Below, in pieces: positions 50,101 through 62,087 of a stretch of 64,000 nt of DNA. A program made the translations under genes and the position numbers. Origin of the DNA: Pelecanus crispus (taxonomy: Eukaryota; Chordata; Aves; Pelecaniformes; Pelecanidae); contig NC_134649.1 in the NCBI RefSeq assembly GCF_030463565.1, positions 31,645,044 to 31,709,043 of the forward strand, read 5' to 3'. Under the pieces are notes generated by a model, which was not told the DNA's origin, searched no databases, and saw only the letters and a program-made list of their open reading frames with translations. Each line of letters starts with the position of its first letter. Within the stretch, counting starts at the first letter, position 1.

Positions 50101-53100
50101 TTCAGGAGAAAGTCCCCACAGCAGCAAAAGTAGAGTACTAGAACTCTTCCCCAACCATGACAGCACTGACAGTTGTCAAACCCTATTTGTGGCAGCACAC
50201 CTCTCACTTGATAGTGGCAGAAGTATAAAATCCGTGGAGGAAAACCAAGATCTAATACAATAAAGGAGAAAAGGGGAGCTGCCACACCACTCACCCCGTG
50301 TAACAACCTAGTAACAGAGGGGTTCAACTACTTAGCATTTAGTGACTGTAGGATCAGCTGTTGATGCTTTGCTTACCTGAAGACCAAGATCTTGTCTCCA
50401 AGCTTCACACTTTCCTCAATTAAGTGGAACAGTAACACCATCTTGGGTGAGTTCTCCAAGACTCCCGTCTGGTAATCACACAAGATGTCTTTGGCCTACC
50501 GAGAAATGGGAGACTATTACAGGCCGAGTTGCTCATTCCCTGTTTAGTTCAACAATCCAGTCTCAAGTTGAGAGAAATAATTCATTACAGAGGGATTACA
50601 TACATCCAGCCAGGTCCAGCTGACAATGTTACTCCCAACTGCTGCTGCTACCTCCCATTCCAGAAGCTCCAAATAACAAACTACTTGGAGTATGGATGAA
50701 TGAGCATCCTCTTAGCCTCGCATGACTCTCTACTCTACCTCAAGACCTCTCTTCCAGCCCATTAGATTTACCACCATCTTACCTAGATTAAACTTCACCC
50801 TAATACTTTTTTTGGAATAACAGAGTCCACAGCCTTTTTGGTCAGATGAAAACAATGGTATGTGTTGCCTGCACTCCAGCCTCACAAGAGTCCCAAAATC
50901 TCTACCCAGTGCCAAGCAGACATGCTTGTCAAGATGCTCTGTGGCAGACAAAATGGATGAGAAATCCCCAACTCTTAAACAGAAGAGTTTTTTCTTTGCT
51001 CTAGTTCAGAAAACTGCCCTAACAAAAAGAGGTACCGTCTCGCAAAGTATCTAGTCTGTTTATCACAGCTCTGCAAATTAAGAGTTTTCCAGCAGTGGTA
51101 CTCACCCACTCATAAGTAACGACCTGATTTGCTCTCTCCTGAAAGGGGTTGAAGCCAACGCTCTGGAGGAACTTGCTATTGGTAGCTTCTCCAACCGGTG
51201 ATGCCAAAGCATTACTCTCTGTTTTGACTTTAATTCCCTGAGGCTGGCAGCGGGAATTAGTACTTGCTGTGCCAAGGTCATCCACGTCCAAATCCTGCTC
51301 GTTTGCCAGATTCTCCTTTTGCAGAGCTTCATACAACACATCTGGATGGTTCCAGATCTGAAGGAGTAAGAAAAGACAGTGGTTAGGCCCGCACTGGCCG
51401 GCTGCCTGCCAATGACTGTGGACTGAAAGCCCCCACAGCTATTCAAAGGAAAGAACTAATACGTCAATCACCTCACCACCATCCCCACATGGAACTGTAA
51501 GGCGCTGCAGAGAAAGCTAGTCTGACTGCATTAAGTAGTGAAAACAGAAAACACGACTCTGCCATGACACAAGGTATAAACCATCTTAACCAAGGCTCTC
51601 CTGACTTCAAAACTGTTGAATTCTTTCCTTGAGAACAAAACAGAAGGCCACTATACACCCCACACAGCACAAACACAGGAGGAAGCTGCTTGTTTCCATT
51701 GCAGCAGGTAAATGGTTAAGGTATCAGCCCAGTACCGGTTCAGCTGATGGCTGCAGAGTTCTTGTACAAATTTGAACATTTAACGTGCCTGCACCCCAGT
51801 TCTGGAAGTGGGGATAACAATTCTGCTGGGCCATTGCAGGTCACTCTGGAGAGAGAAGATGTGCCTCACCAACCAATCTCCTGGGTTTTTTTCTGCTCAT
51901 ATTCCTGCCCTTCCCTTACACACTAGAATATTTCTTTGTAGCTCCTGCCAAAACCTACCTTACAACAGACACAGAAAGCTTTGAGTGGGTTCAGTCCCAG
52001 CCAGCCACTGTTGCCTGCATCTCGGAACCGGTTCATGAACTCCGTATAAAGGGCCCGCTGGATCTTTGAAAGACGTACCAAAATTACATGCTCTTCCTTA
52101 GATGGGAGCTGAACCTTCAGCACATTGTGGCCTCGCCTGTGGAGGAAATAAGAGAGATAAACAGAGGGAAGGGAATTTCCCAATCTGATCTCTCTGTGGC
52201 TGCCTGTAGGGTAAGATTTTGACTTCTTGCCCACCTGGCTGCAGGGAGAAAGACCTCTAGCTGCATGCTTCTCTAATGCACGACGCTTCTGAGATACTCT
52301 CCCTGCAGCCAAATACCAACTGTAAGCACAATTACAGAGATCTCAAATGTTGAAATCTTCTAGCACAGGTCACAGTGTTAAGAGGGTGATGAAAGTCCTG
52401 TTTTCCATGGCAGTCAAAAAACAGAAATAAGACCTAAGGTCTCTTTTTAGCTCTGCCAATGACTAAGATATTCCATCCAAATCACTGGTCCAGCATCTTA
52501 AAATCCTCATCTGAGAAACAAAGCTGATTTGTTTCCAGAGTGGTGGAGACACTGTCACTTTTCATAACTGAGGGTTCGTGAAACACTTTCAGATCCTTGG
52601 GTAGAGGATGTCAGAAAGTGCACATTCAAATTAAGTATTAGGACATCAAAATAAACCTGAGGTCACTCTGGTGCAGTTAGAAGCGTTGTTCTCTATTATC
52701 AGAGTCCATGGTACCAAAGCAAACCAACTTTACTTCTACACCCAAGGCAAAACAGAGACATAAGGACCACTTTGCAGTTGACAGGTTCAACAAGACAGAG
52801 ACTCTGAGAGAAATATGGAGCTGCTAACCTAAGGATCTCCTCTGTGGTTTTCTCTGTATGCTTAAGATCCTTCCGCAAAGACAGATAAGGTACCTGTTTA
52901 AAACTCAAGCCTAAGAAGCTGGATCGATGGGCCAAGGCCAATTAAATTGTATGAGGTTCAACAAGGCTAAGTGCTGGGTCCTGCAGTTGGGTCATAACAA
53001 CCGCATGCAATGCTACAGGCTTGAGGAAGACTGGCTGGAAAGCTGCCCGGCAGAAAAAGACCTGGGGGTGTTGGTTGACAGCTGGCTGAATATGAGCTGG

Positions 53101-56100
53101 CAGTGTGCTCAGATGGCCAAAAAGGCCAACAGCATCCTGGCTTGTATCAGAAATAGTGTGGCCAGCAGGACTAGGGCAGTGATTGTCCCCCCAGACTCAC
53201 ACTGGTGAGGCTGCACCTCAAATACTGTATTCAGTTTTGGGCCCCTCACTATAAGAGACACATTGAGGTGTTGGAGCGTGCCCAAAGAAGGTCAACAAAG
53301 CTGGTGAAGGATCTAGAGAAAACGTCCTGTGAGAAGCAACTGGGGGAACTGGGGTTGTTGAGTCTGGAGAAAAGGAGGCTGAGAAGAGACCTTATTGCTC
53401 TCCACAACTACCTGAAAGAAGGTTGTAGTGAGGTGGGTGTTGGTCTCTTCTCCCAAGTAACAAGTGATAGGATGAGAGGAAACAGCCTCAAGTTGTGCCA
53501 GTGGAGGTTTAGACTGGATATTAGGAAAAATTTCTTCACTGAAAGGGTTATCAAGCATTGCCCAGGGAAGTGGTTGAATCACCATCCCTGGAAGTATTTA
53601 AAAGCTGTGTAGAGGTGGCACCTAAGGACATGGTTTAGCAGTGGACTTGGTAGTGTGAGGTTAATGGTTGGACTCGATGATCTTAAGGGTCTTTTCCAAC
53701 CTAAATGATTCTATGATTCTATAAGGCAGCGTGATTAACTGTACTGCATAAACTCACCAAACAAGCATACTAATTTCGGATGAAGGAGCTGTTTGCATAG
53801 ACTACACCGTTAAGAACTCCTTGTGGACTCACCGCTGCACAAAGCCTTCCAGCAGGCTATGCAGGACATGACTGCGATACCTCATGAGACGGACATCTTG
53901 AGGGGTGCTGTCAATACACTGCCCATTCAAGATAGGGCGCTCAAACATGTTGCTGAATTCCTGCCGTGAGCCTAGAAAGTCAGGTCGGACAAAGTCTACC
54001 ATGCACCAATACTCAATGAGGTTGTTCTGGAGTGGGTAGCCAGTCAGCACCACCCGCCGGCGGGAGCGGATGTTCTTCAGGGCCTGCGAAGTGCTGGCAT
54101 GGCAGTTCTTTATCCGGTGTCCCTCATCACAAATAACCACATCTGGGCCAGGGCGAGACAAAGCTTTCTCAATCCCTGAGGACAAGGAACATTAAACGTT
54201 AGTTAGAGATGAATAAGACAAAGTTCTGATTTTATATGGTCACCAACTTCATAAAAGAAAACAGGGGTGGTTCTGAAATACAAAAAAAAAGCAGTGTTCA
54301 TGGGTGGCAGAGAGCAAGGCTGATTCAGGAAATAGGATGTGACTAGACACCAGCTCCAATTTAGCATAACGTGGTAATGACCAGACATGACTGTCCCTTG
54401 ATTTCTGCTTAATGACCTGCATTGCATCAAGTTCAGTGTCTTGCATCAGATCAGACTGGTAAATCTCACACAGACAAATCCCCAAGTTCGGTGTGCTGAC
54501 TTCCATGCTTACTTGCAGCTATTACGAGAAATGAAAGACTCAACCAAAGCTCAACAGCTTTCTGTCTCCAAAGACACAATCCTGCCCAAAGTTTGATCAT
54601 GTCAGGGATGCTAAAAACAAGTTATAGGTTGTTTCCCTGTGCTGCCAGAGTTGATAGCCAGCTGGACAACAGGATCACACACTCTCTCTCAAGGACTGGC
54701 CTCCCACCTTTCAGAAGCTCTTGCTGCCGGTCTTCCTCATCCAAGTCAATGATGACAGGGCCAGCTTGTTTCTTTGTTTTCTTCTTCCTGCCAGTGGCAA
54801 AGGACTTCTTCAGTGAGAGGAGACGGTACATCTCATATCCCATCAGCAGCACACCACCCTCTATCACCCAGTCATTCACCACCTTTGCACGTGCAGCTGT
54901 TGTCCTGCAAAACAAACAAACCAACCAAATGAACTGTAAGCCTTCTCTCCAGTTTCAGTTTGAACCACTGGATTGGAGTCTGCTGAGAAAAAAGACCCGT
55001 CCAATTAAAGCACTTTCTCGCAACAAACCAGACAGAGGAATACAAAGAATTTTTTTTAGGAGACAATCTGTACAGAGGAAAAGAAAAAAACCTTTTATGT
55101 GCCACAGGTAGCAGGGTTGAGAATGACAAATCCTTACAGGAACTGAGCTGTAGAAGTTTGTCACGTACAAAAGCATATCAAACTTGAAAGCAACCTTTTT
55201 AAAGAGCTGTTCAGGAGACTGCCACAAAAACAATTTTTGGGATGAGCTGCCAATGTACATACTTGTAATCATCTAGTCGTTTATCCCTTGTTGTTGCCAA
55301 TGCTAGCACCCCTCAATTATTCCTTCCCTGCTAGCCTGCTCAGAATTGGTTCAGATCAAGACACTGTCCTCACTTAATCCTCCCAGAACACACCAGATCA
55401 CATCCAATAGTAAACACATGGCTGGAGTAACATTAGCAGATTCAAAGTACGTTCCACCCAGGAGGTGAAGACCTCAACAGATAAGTGTATGAACACAGCT
55501 GATGAACTGAGAGTTCCCTAGGTTCACTATACTGTCCTGATCCATGCAAGACAAATGACCCAGAGAGAAGCAGAGATCCACGAGCCAAGAATACACTTCA
55601 CACCAGGCTGTAACTGCAATCACTGATCTCTCCCTTCTGGACAAGGAGGCTCTGTATAACTTGCCAGAATCCCTCAAGGACAACACAATTCACAGATAGT
55701 CACAGTGTTGGGTAGAGGAATCCCTAAGTGCATGAAAAATCTCAGGAGAAAAAACCCAACATTTAAAATACAAGAGACGTGGTATAGGGGGCACGTGCCT
55801 TATGAGTCCCAGGATTCTGACAGGACTAGCAGTGTACCACCAGAAACAAACCATAGGACCCCTGCTCCTCTCTGCAGAAGTAACTCTGTCTCTGGAACTG
55901 GGTTCCCGATCTCAGCATATATGGAAGAACAAGGTGTGTCAGCAGTGTGAGAAGGAAGTACAAGATATAAATACTGAATGAAAGAGACAGTAAAGCTCTC
56001 CTAGGTACCAAAATCCTCCTCTCAAGACAGCATCCACAACACATGCAGAGTGGGAAAGATCTGGGAGTTGAGGGCACAGAATTAGCCCAAACTAAACAGT

Positions 56101-59100
56101 CTGCAACGGCAATTCTGATAACAGTTCCATAAGACGCAGTCGAAGAGCTCTAAAGGGCTTTTACTGGCACCTACTTGTGTTCATCATTCAGGATGTGGAC
56201 TTTGAAGGTGCGGGGCTGGACGTCTTTGGGGTTATAATCAGCAGGAAGGTTTTCAGGTGCTGGGAGCCACATGTTGAATTCTGCTAGCCAGTTTTGGAGC
56301 GTATTCACCTGAAAAAATTAGCCATAGAAGGGTTAAAAACCCAATTGAGTTACTCAGGATTCTGCTCAGGAAGAGCGGAAATGAGAATATGGAATGACAC
56401 CCAGCTAGGCCCAGACAGAAGGAACAGACCACAGCATGCAAACTCAGGGACACGGGGAATGAGAGGGAGAAGAAGAGCAAGGGTATGATAGAGCTTGATG
56501 TGAGACAGGACACTAATCAATCTCCTCTATGCAAAGAAAGAAGTAGTGCAAGGAAGCCCCTCAGCCAGCCCTTCACATGAGCTACTTACAGGTACAATGG
56601 CAAGAACAGTCTTTGCCTCTGTGTGCCGAAAAAGTACATCCAAGAAAGAGATGACTTGTATGGTCTTGCCCAGGCCCATGCTATGCGCTAAAATACACCC
56701 AAACCCACTGCTGGTTTTAAATCTCTCCAAGGACTCAACCAAGTTGTCATACAGGAATCGGATCCCACCAATCTAGACAGAAAAGAAGAAAAGGTATTAG
56801 AACGGTGGGAGAAAACAACAAGATGGGTATGTATTGACAGAGTGGCAAGCACATTAGTATTGCATAAACCATGAAAATATAAAGGGGATGTTTCAAGTTC
56901 ACTACAGTATTCTAATCTAGGGAAGACTCAGGAAGACAGTATTTTTAGATACTCATAAAACTTTCTGAGAATATAACAACAAATCAAAATTCATTTGTAG
57001 CCAGAGAATCTGAATTGGGATTGATTACTTTGTTTATAAATATAATTTTATTTTTAAAATGTTCATCTAAATATACAAAGGAAAACATTCCTGTCTGCGC
57101 CAGATGTCACCACCCTGTCCATCACCAGGAGACCCAGGTAAAAAACTTCTTGGGCATCACAATGAACTCTAGTTGTTATAGAATATTTTGCCTTTGAGAG
57201 CTGAAAGAATTTTGTTACAAGTACAGCCAGAAACAAGCAGCACATTCTCATCTCTTATCTTGTCACTGAAGATGATTACACGCTCTTGAAGCAAGAGCTA
57301 AATACTCTGGTTATCATATGATAACAATAGCCAAAGTTATACATAGCCCTGACCCTCCTTTAATTTGTCCTTATCATTTGACTGTCCACAACAGCCATCA
57401 CCACAACCAGACTGGTCACTAATCTCACCAAAGAAGTTCTTCTGAGATTACAAGGCAGGCTTGCCTGAATTAATTGTATTTTCAAGGCTAATAAAACCTA
57501 CCTGATGGGGTTTTACTGCATGTGCAAGCTGGGGAGCCAGGAAAATGTCCTCCTCATTTGGTGGATGATTGATGTTGACAATGACTTGCCCCAGAGCATC
57601 TGACTGATTTAAGGCATCATTCACATGAGAGCCACTGCTCTCTTCACTGCCATCCTCCTCCCCTTCATTGCCAGAGTCGCTGCTGTCCACAATTTGGAGG
57701 GCATCATCCTCTCCTGAACTCAGCTCAATCACTTCTGTAAAGTAACCAAAACAGGAGAGAATAAGGGCAAAGGTTACCTTGACATCAGGGTTTATCATGC
57801 ATGGAAAAAAACCTCATATCTAAATAAGGCTATCACCTTTTGCAATTCCACACTGGCCTAATGACCTATTCTGAACAAGTGGGCACAATACAGGCACACA
57901 CTAGGCCCCTCAGGCCAGCATATAAAAGCATGAGTTTCCCTGTGTTTCAGAGAACATTAATTTGTGCTGATCCAAACAGAACATGAGACAATTTCTGTGT
58001 TTTATGTTCTCCTCCATGTGTCTTCTTAATTCCCAAACCCAGACGTGCATTTTTATCTGATGATACAATGTCTAAGGACCACCACGGAAATCAGGCACTC
58101 TACTGGAGTGATATAAAGGAGTTGGTTTAGATCCGTTTGGGACAAGGGACACAAAACCCACTTTCAGTTGCAGATCTGAATACCTAGATGCTTCTTTTAT
58201 ACACAGCAGATGACGTCACAACTCATGTAAGCATTCTTCAGCAGAGCACTGAGCAAAATTAAGTACATTTATAAAGCAGAAATAAAAACAAGTTCTCAAG
58301 AGTGCCTGATAGGCCAGGTCATAAATGTCAGTTTAGGACTCAAAGGCCAGAACTGGCCATATATTTGGAAACCAATAGGCCTACAAGAATCTGAAGTGAT
58401 TCACTACTGGAGCATCTGACTAGACAAAACCAGGAGACTTGTGGCTAATAAATAGCATATTGTGAGAAGACCAGGGTGAGGCAATTGGTCACTTACCATC
58501 TTTAATGCTATTTTTTCCTTTAGCATCATCTTCACTGCCACTGCTGGTACTATCTAAGCAGATCACTTCCTCAGCCAGGACCTGAGGAGGGAGCTGGGTA
58601 GCCTCTGCTGTTCTGAAAACAATGTCTTCTACAAACATAAATTACAAACAATAAGTAATTCATAATAATGGGGAAGATGACAAAACTTTTCAGAAACCAG
58701 ACAGTATTTCCTTCCACTTTTGCTCCAATAACTTAGCCCTGGAATTTTCCATAACAGACTCTCACTGTCTACAATACTGCTATGACTCAGCTTCCTGGGT
58801 CACAATCATCTTTCTCAGTATGCCGAAACAATAGCCCATTGCTGATGGCACCCTCTCTATTGCATGCCCTAGCTGGGGCACACTGACCATGCAACATGCT
58901 AAAGTCCCGTCCCCACCCCCACCCTTTTTTTGGGGGGTGGGGGGAGGGGCAAGGGGGCCGTGTCTCAGAAGTAAAAGCTGGTTTTCATCCAGCAGAGAAA
59001 GTACCAACTGCTGAAGGGATGATAACTGTCCTTTGTTAGTAGGGACACTGTAATAATTATATCCCACATACCATAAACAACTTTTGCTGATCAAGACCAT

Positions 59101-62087
59101 TTGTTTGTCTGTTTAAGTATTGCCATGTGGGGAGAGAGGCTAGCCAACAGGGCCAAATAAGTACCGCTGCAGTGACTCAGCAAGCAATGACCATCTTCTG
59201 GGGCTGCAACCTACTCTGCAACAGTTAAAAGTGTTTTAAATAGCTCTTATTCCTTCCCCCCCATGCAAAAATGTTTTGAACACTTGCATTTAAGGGAGAA
59301 TATACATTTTCTCAAGAGGCAAAGTCAACTCAAGAACTCCTTACCCCCGACACACCTTCCAACTGCACTTCTCTGCCCTTTACACCAGTCTGAGAGGCTG
59401 TGCTATAAACTAGATCACTGAAATGATCCAGGTTAGAAGACAATGCAAGATGACATGTTCACCGGAACACAAGGGTGATGCTTAACCATTTATACTGCCT
59501 GCTATTTCACTGCTTGCTGAAACATGCAAGAAAGGACATGGTTACATCATGAACATATGTGTACCCAGTCTAACATCATGAACATATGTACACCCAGTCT
59601 ACTGTTCCACTATCCCTAGTACCAGACCCATGCATTACCAGACCATTCACAGTACAAATTTGATCTGGGTCAAGGACATGGCTTTCTGTCAAGTCTGTTG
59701 GCTTAAGCTTCTGTACTGGTTGGAAAGATAAGAGAGACCTGTTCCAGCATCCCGCTTACACACAACTAACTTGTCAAAATATCTTCAACAAAAGTTACCT
59801 GGCACCTTTCACCATGCAGCCACAGCATCTTGATTCAGAGCTAGCTCAGAAGTGGAACTGACTACACCGAACCGACAAGTGGTTTGGAACTGCCATTTCA
59901 AGAGTTTACACTTGAAAGTCCAAGTGCAGCATAAAAATCACAGAATGGTTTGGGTTGGAAGGGACATTTAAAGTCCATCTAGTCCAACCCCCCTGGCAAT
60001 AAGCAGGGACATCTTCAATTAGATCAGGTTGCTCAGAGCCCCGTCCAACCTGACCTCAAATATTTCCCGGAATGGGGCATCTACAGTCTCTCTGGGCAAC
60101 CTGTTCCCGTGTTTCACCACCCTCATTGTAAAAAATTTCTTCCTTATATCTAGTCTGAATCTACGTTCTTTAGTTTAAAACTGTTACCCCTTGTCCTGTT
60201 GTGGACAAGCATGGCACTACCTTCTTCTTGATTCATCTTCTATCCTTAAAAATCTTGCTTCAGGTGGCACTTCCCACTGCTTGGCACTTCCCACTGCTTA
60301 CCAGGAAGAAACTCTAGGGGTACAGTTGGGATAGTGGCTGGATAATCCTTCCGCTGCTGCTCTAGCCTTTTCCTTCTCTCCAACTCTTCCTGCTGGGCTG
60401 CTTTTGTCACGGCTTCCAGTTGGTCCTCACGCAAGAGCTTTCTGAACACAGGAACAAACAGAGAAACATGATTTGGTTACACCTAAACAATTTCTTCAAA
60501 AAACCTGAATGGCTGTACAACTAGCTTGAAAGATGATTGACAAGCTCCACGTAGTCTGTCAGCTACACAGACTAGGAACATCATCACCAAAAGCTATAGA
60601 CAATTTCTACAGCTATTTCAAGACTGTGCTTACCAACTACAGGTAACACTACTATTACTCAAGGAAAAGACAGAAGTTTGACAGAAGCAAAACAATGAAA
60701 GGAGGAAAAACATAAGTGGGCAAGTATATACTTAAGCTAGGTTACCATAGACTATCATAGTTCTTCTATCTGAAGGGATGTTATTTATTGCTATGTAGTT
60801 TATAAACAGAAAATGCACAAAGTCATGCAAAGAAGATATATGGGAAGAAAAGGCATCAATTTCCCCCACAAAAAGTCATCACCTTGATTCTCCTCTGACA
60901 TAGTATTTTCAGGAACTAGGAACTCTAATGGCTTTAACAATTGTTTCAAAGGATGCTCTTGAAACACCTTACTTTTACAGGTAATTTTCATTACTTCCAA
61001 AAATTGCTCTTCCCCCACTTCAGTTTCACATGTGCAGCCCTGGAAATGAAGGCTCTTTTGGCAGAGGAGAGGTGAAGTACAAGGAGTGGTAAAATCCAGC
61101 TCCCGCAAACTAGCCTTTAAATCCACCCAACCCCACACTGCAGGGACATCTACTCCACCTGATGAAGTCTCAGTTTCCAAGCCCTACTCAACGCTCATTC
61201 CTTTGGCTTTAAGAAAATCAGTCTGCACAAGCTTAAATATGAACCAAAGACCACCAGCACGTTATACACAGGGCAAGAGAGCCACTTGCTGCCACAGGAG
61301 TTCCTGCTCCGTTATGATTCCTCAGAGCATTTTAGATCCCCTTGAACAAAATTTCATAGTGAATTACCACCTCACAACCTGTCCCAGAATATATGTGGTG
61401 ACTTATACAATCAAACAATTACTGCTTTATAAAATTCAGGTGAAACTGATTTCCAACATTTCAGCCACCAGTCACAGCATCAGCATTCCTGCCAGCACGT
61501 ACCCAGGATAGTAGAGGGAAGGACTGCATTTTAGGCTGTTTGCAATAGGATCCTCATCAGCAGATATCTGAAACTGGATATTTACTTAATGGTGGTGCTA
61601 TTTTTCAATTACATGTCTTAAAAGCCAGCAGCAAGTACACAATTTTTGCAATATATTCCATAACCAAATATTCGCTCTTCTGAAATACCAAACAAGTCTC
61701 TCCCACATGCAGCACTCCAGTCTGAGATCATACTACTCCCACTGGTGAAATCCTAAGGTTTTGGAAAAGAAAAACCATCTGGTTTGCCAGCAGTGGCAAA
61801 ATGTAGCTCAGAAGCAAAGTCCAGAGATTCCGTTTTTACTCAAAAGGCTATATAGGACCCTAGCTCTTTCTGTCCTGCTGCTGCTTACCTTATGTTCCTC
61901 CGCATGTGAGATGGTTTCTGAGCCCTCTTCTTTTTGGTGTCCTCAGAGGCCAGGCTCTTGTGCTGGTTCTGCAAGAGTCGCTCTGCCCGCTCACTCTGAG
62001 ATGAGGTAGTTGAAGTAGAGCGCTGCCATTCTCCATCCTCTGCGTGTTCAACATGGTCACCGCTGAACACGGCTTCCTGGGGTTGGT
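43196..62087 (-). CDS. RAD54L2: RAD54L2 (ARIP4), SNF2-family ATP-dependent helicase-like protein, lacking only the N-terminal exon(s)
   Basis: Twenty exons join in phase, from 5' to 3' on the minus strand: 62087-61889, 60441-60302, 58628-58497, 57734-57502, 56772-56590, 56308-56175, 54904-54708, 54175-53833, 52136-51959, 51357-51106, 50495-50377, 50080-49965, 48943-48844, 48502-48297, 47043-46868, 46096-45900, 45784-45588, 45110-45021, 44482-44390, 44184-43196. They give about 1,424 codons including the stop. The Rad54-like SNF2 core shows Walker A (MGLGKT), DEGH box, TGYPLQNN and the C-lobe motifs V and VI. The protein ends [10 protein letters not shown], as in ARIP4. ARIP4 is a nuclear, DNA-stimulated ATPase that modulates androgen-receptor and other transcription. 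The first exon taken here opens mid-protein, so about 50 N-terminal acidic residues lie beyond 64000 or in an exon I could not see. Confidence 0.94.
48297..52136 (-). CDS. RAD54L2: RAD54L2 SNF2 C-lobe exons (motifs IV-VI)
   Basis: Six exons (52136-51959, 51357-51106, 50495-50377, 50080-49965, 48943-48844, 48502-48297) encode [56 protein letters not shown] followed by [49 protein letters not shown] (motif V) and [15 protein letters not shown] (motif VI with the arginine finger). They complete the second RecA-like lobe. The segment at 51106-51357 holds a variable, Ser/Thr-rich insert also variable in mammals. Confidence 0.92.
52916..53723 (+). mobile_element. CR1 LINE fragment in RAD54L2 intron, antisense to the gene
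   Basis: At about 0.8 kb this is the longest CR1 copy in the window. It retains ORF2 C-terminal sequence ([71 protein letters not shown]) and ends ATTCTATGATTCTATA. A frame shift near 53195 splits the reading into two open frames, so it is dead. It is inserted between exons 52136-51959 and 54175-53833. Confidence 0.93.
53833..56772 (-). CDS. RAD54L2: RAD54L2 SNF2 N-lobe exons (motifs I-III)
   Basis: Exon 56772-56590 carries [18 protein letters not shown] and Walker [16 protein letters not shown]. Exon 56308-56175 carries [15 protein letters not shown]. Exon 54904-54708 carries [12 protein letters not shown] and a Lys-rich insert (GRKKKTKKQ) followed by [13 protein letters not shown]. Exon 54175-53833 carries [13 protein letters not shown] (motif II, DEGH) and [20 protein letters not shown] (motif III). 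All catalytic residues expected for ATP binding and hydrolysis are present, so the enzyme should be active. Confidence 0.93.
57502..58628 (-). CDS. RAD54L2: RAD54L2 acidic/serine-rich exons preceding the ATPase core
   Basis: Exon 58628-58497 encodes [30 protein letters not shown] and KDE. Exon 57734-57502 encodes [29 protein letters not shown] and [12 protein letters not shown]. Repeated V-I-hydrophobic-acidic/Ser clusters (VICLDS, VIELSS, IVDSS) look like SUMO-interaction motifs, which fits the known SUMO link of ARIP4. They may represent an internal repeat of one short motif. Confidence 0.85.
58909..58950. other. C-rich/G-rich imperfect hairpin, G-quadruplex-prone
   Basis: CCCCACCCCCACCC is followed by seven T and then GGGGGGTGGGGGGAGGGG. 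The arms are nearly complementary, giving a stem of about 14 bp, and the G arm by itself has four G-runs. It lies in the RAD54L2 intron between exons 58628-58497 and 60441-60302. Confidence 0.7.
59544..59601. repeat. 29-bp tandem duplication in RAD54L2 intron
   Basis: Units 59544-59572 and 59573-59601 begin ACATCATGAACATATGT and end CCCAGTCTA, with two or so differences between copies. It is a simple local duplication. Confidence 0.85.
59938..60211 (-). mobile_element. CR1 LINE fragment in RAD54L2 intron, same strand as the gene
   Basis: The reverse complement of a CR1 3' end: it opens ATCACAGAATGGTTTGGGTT, continues with CCATCTAGTCCAACCCCCCT and CTCTGGGCAACCTGTTCC, and runs into GTTACCCCTTGTCCTG. 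It matches the subtype at 10449-10720. It is 5'-truncated, with no coding capacity. Confidence 0.9.
60266..60299. repeat. 17-bp tandem duplication abutting a RAD54L2 splice donor
   Basis: GGCACTTCCCACTGCTT occurs twice, exactly, at 60266-60282 and 60283-60299. On the gene strand the donor of exon 60441-60302 is CTG/GTAAGCAGTGGG, and the second copy begins within the donor consensus. The second unit lacks the GT, so it does not create an extra donor. Confidence 0.9.
61889..62087 (-). CDS. RAD54L2: RAD54L2 first exon in window: N-terminal regulatory region
   Basis: After acceptor TTTTCAG the exon encodes [10 protein letters not shown], a Ser/Thr-rich patch ([13 protein letters not shown]), and the basic [16 protein letters not shown], a likely nuclear localisation signal conserved in vertebrate ARIP4. 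It joins the exon at 60441-60302 through a split AGA codon to give RRNIRKLLRED. Confidence 0.88.

Noticed and set aside
52927-53612. Two + strand open frames resembling a reverse-transcriptase C-terminus
   Set aside because: They belong to a dead CR1 fragment with a frame shift, inserted in a RAD54L2 intron, and are not a host gene.
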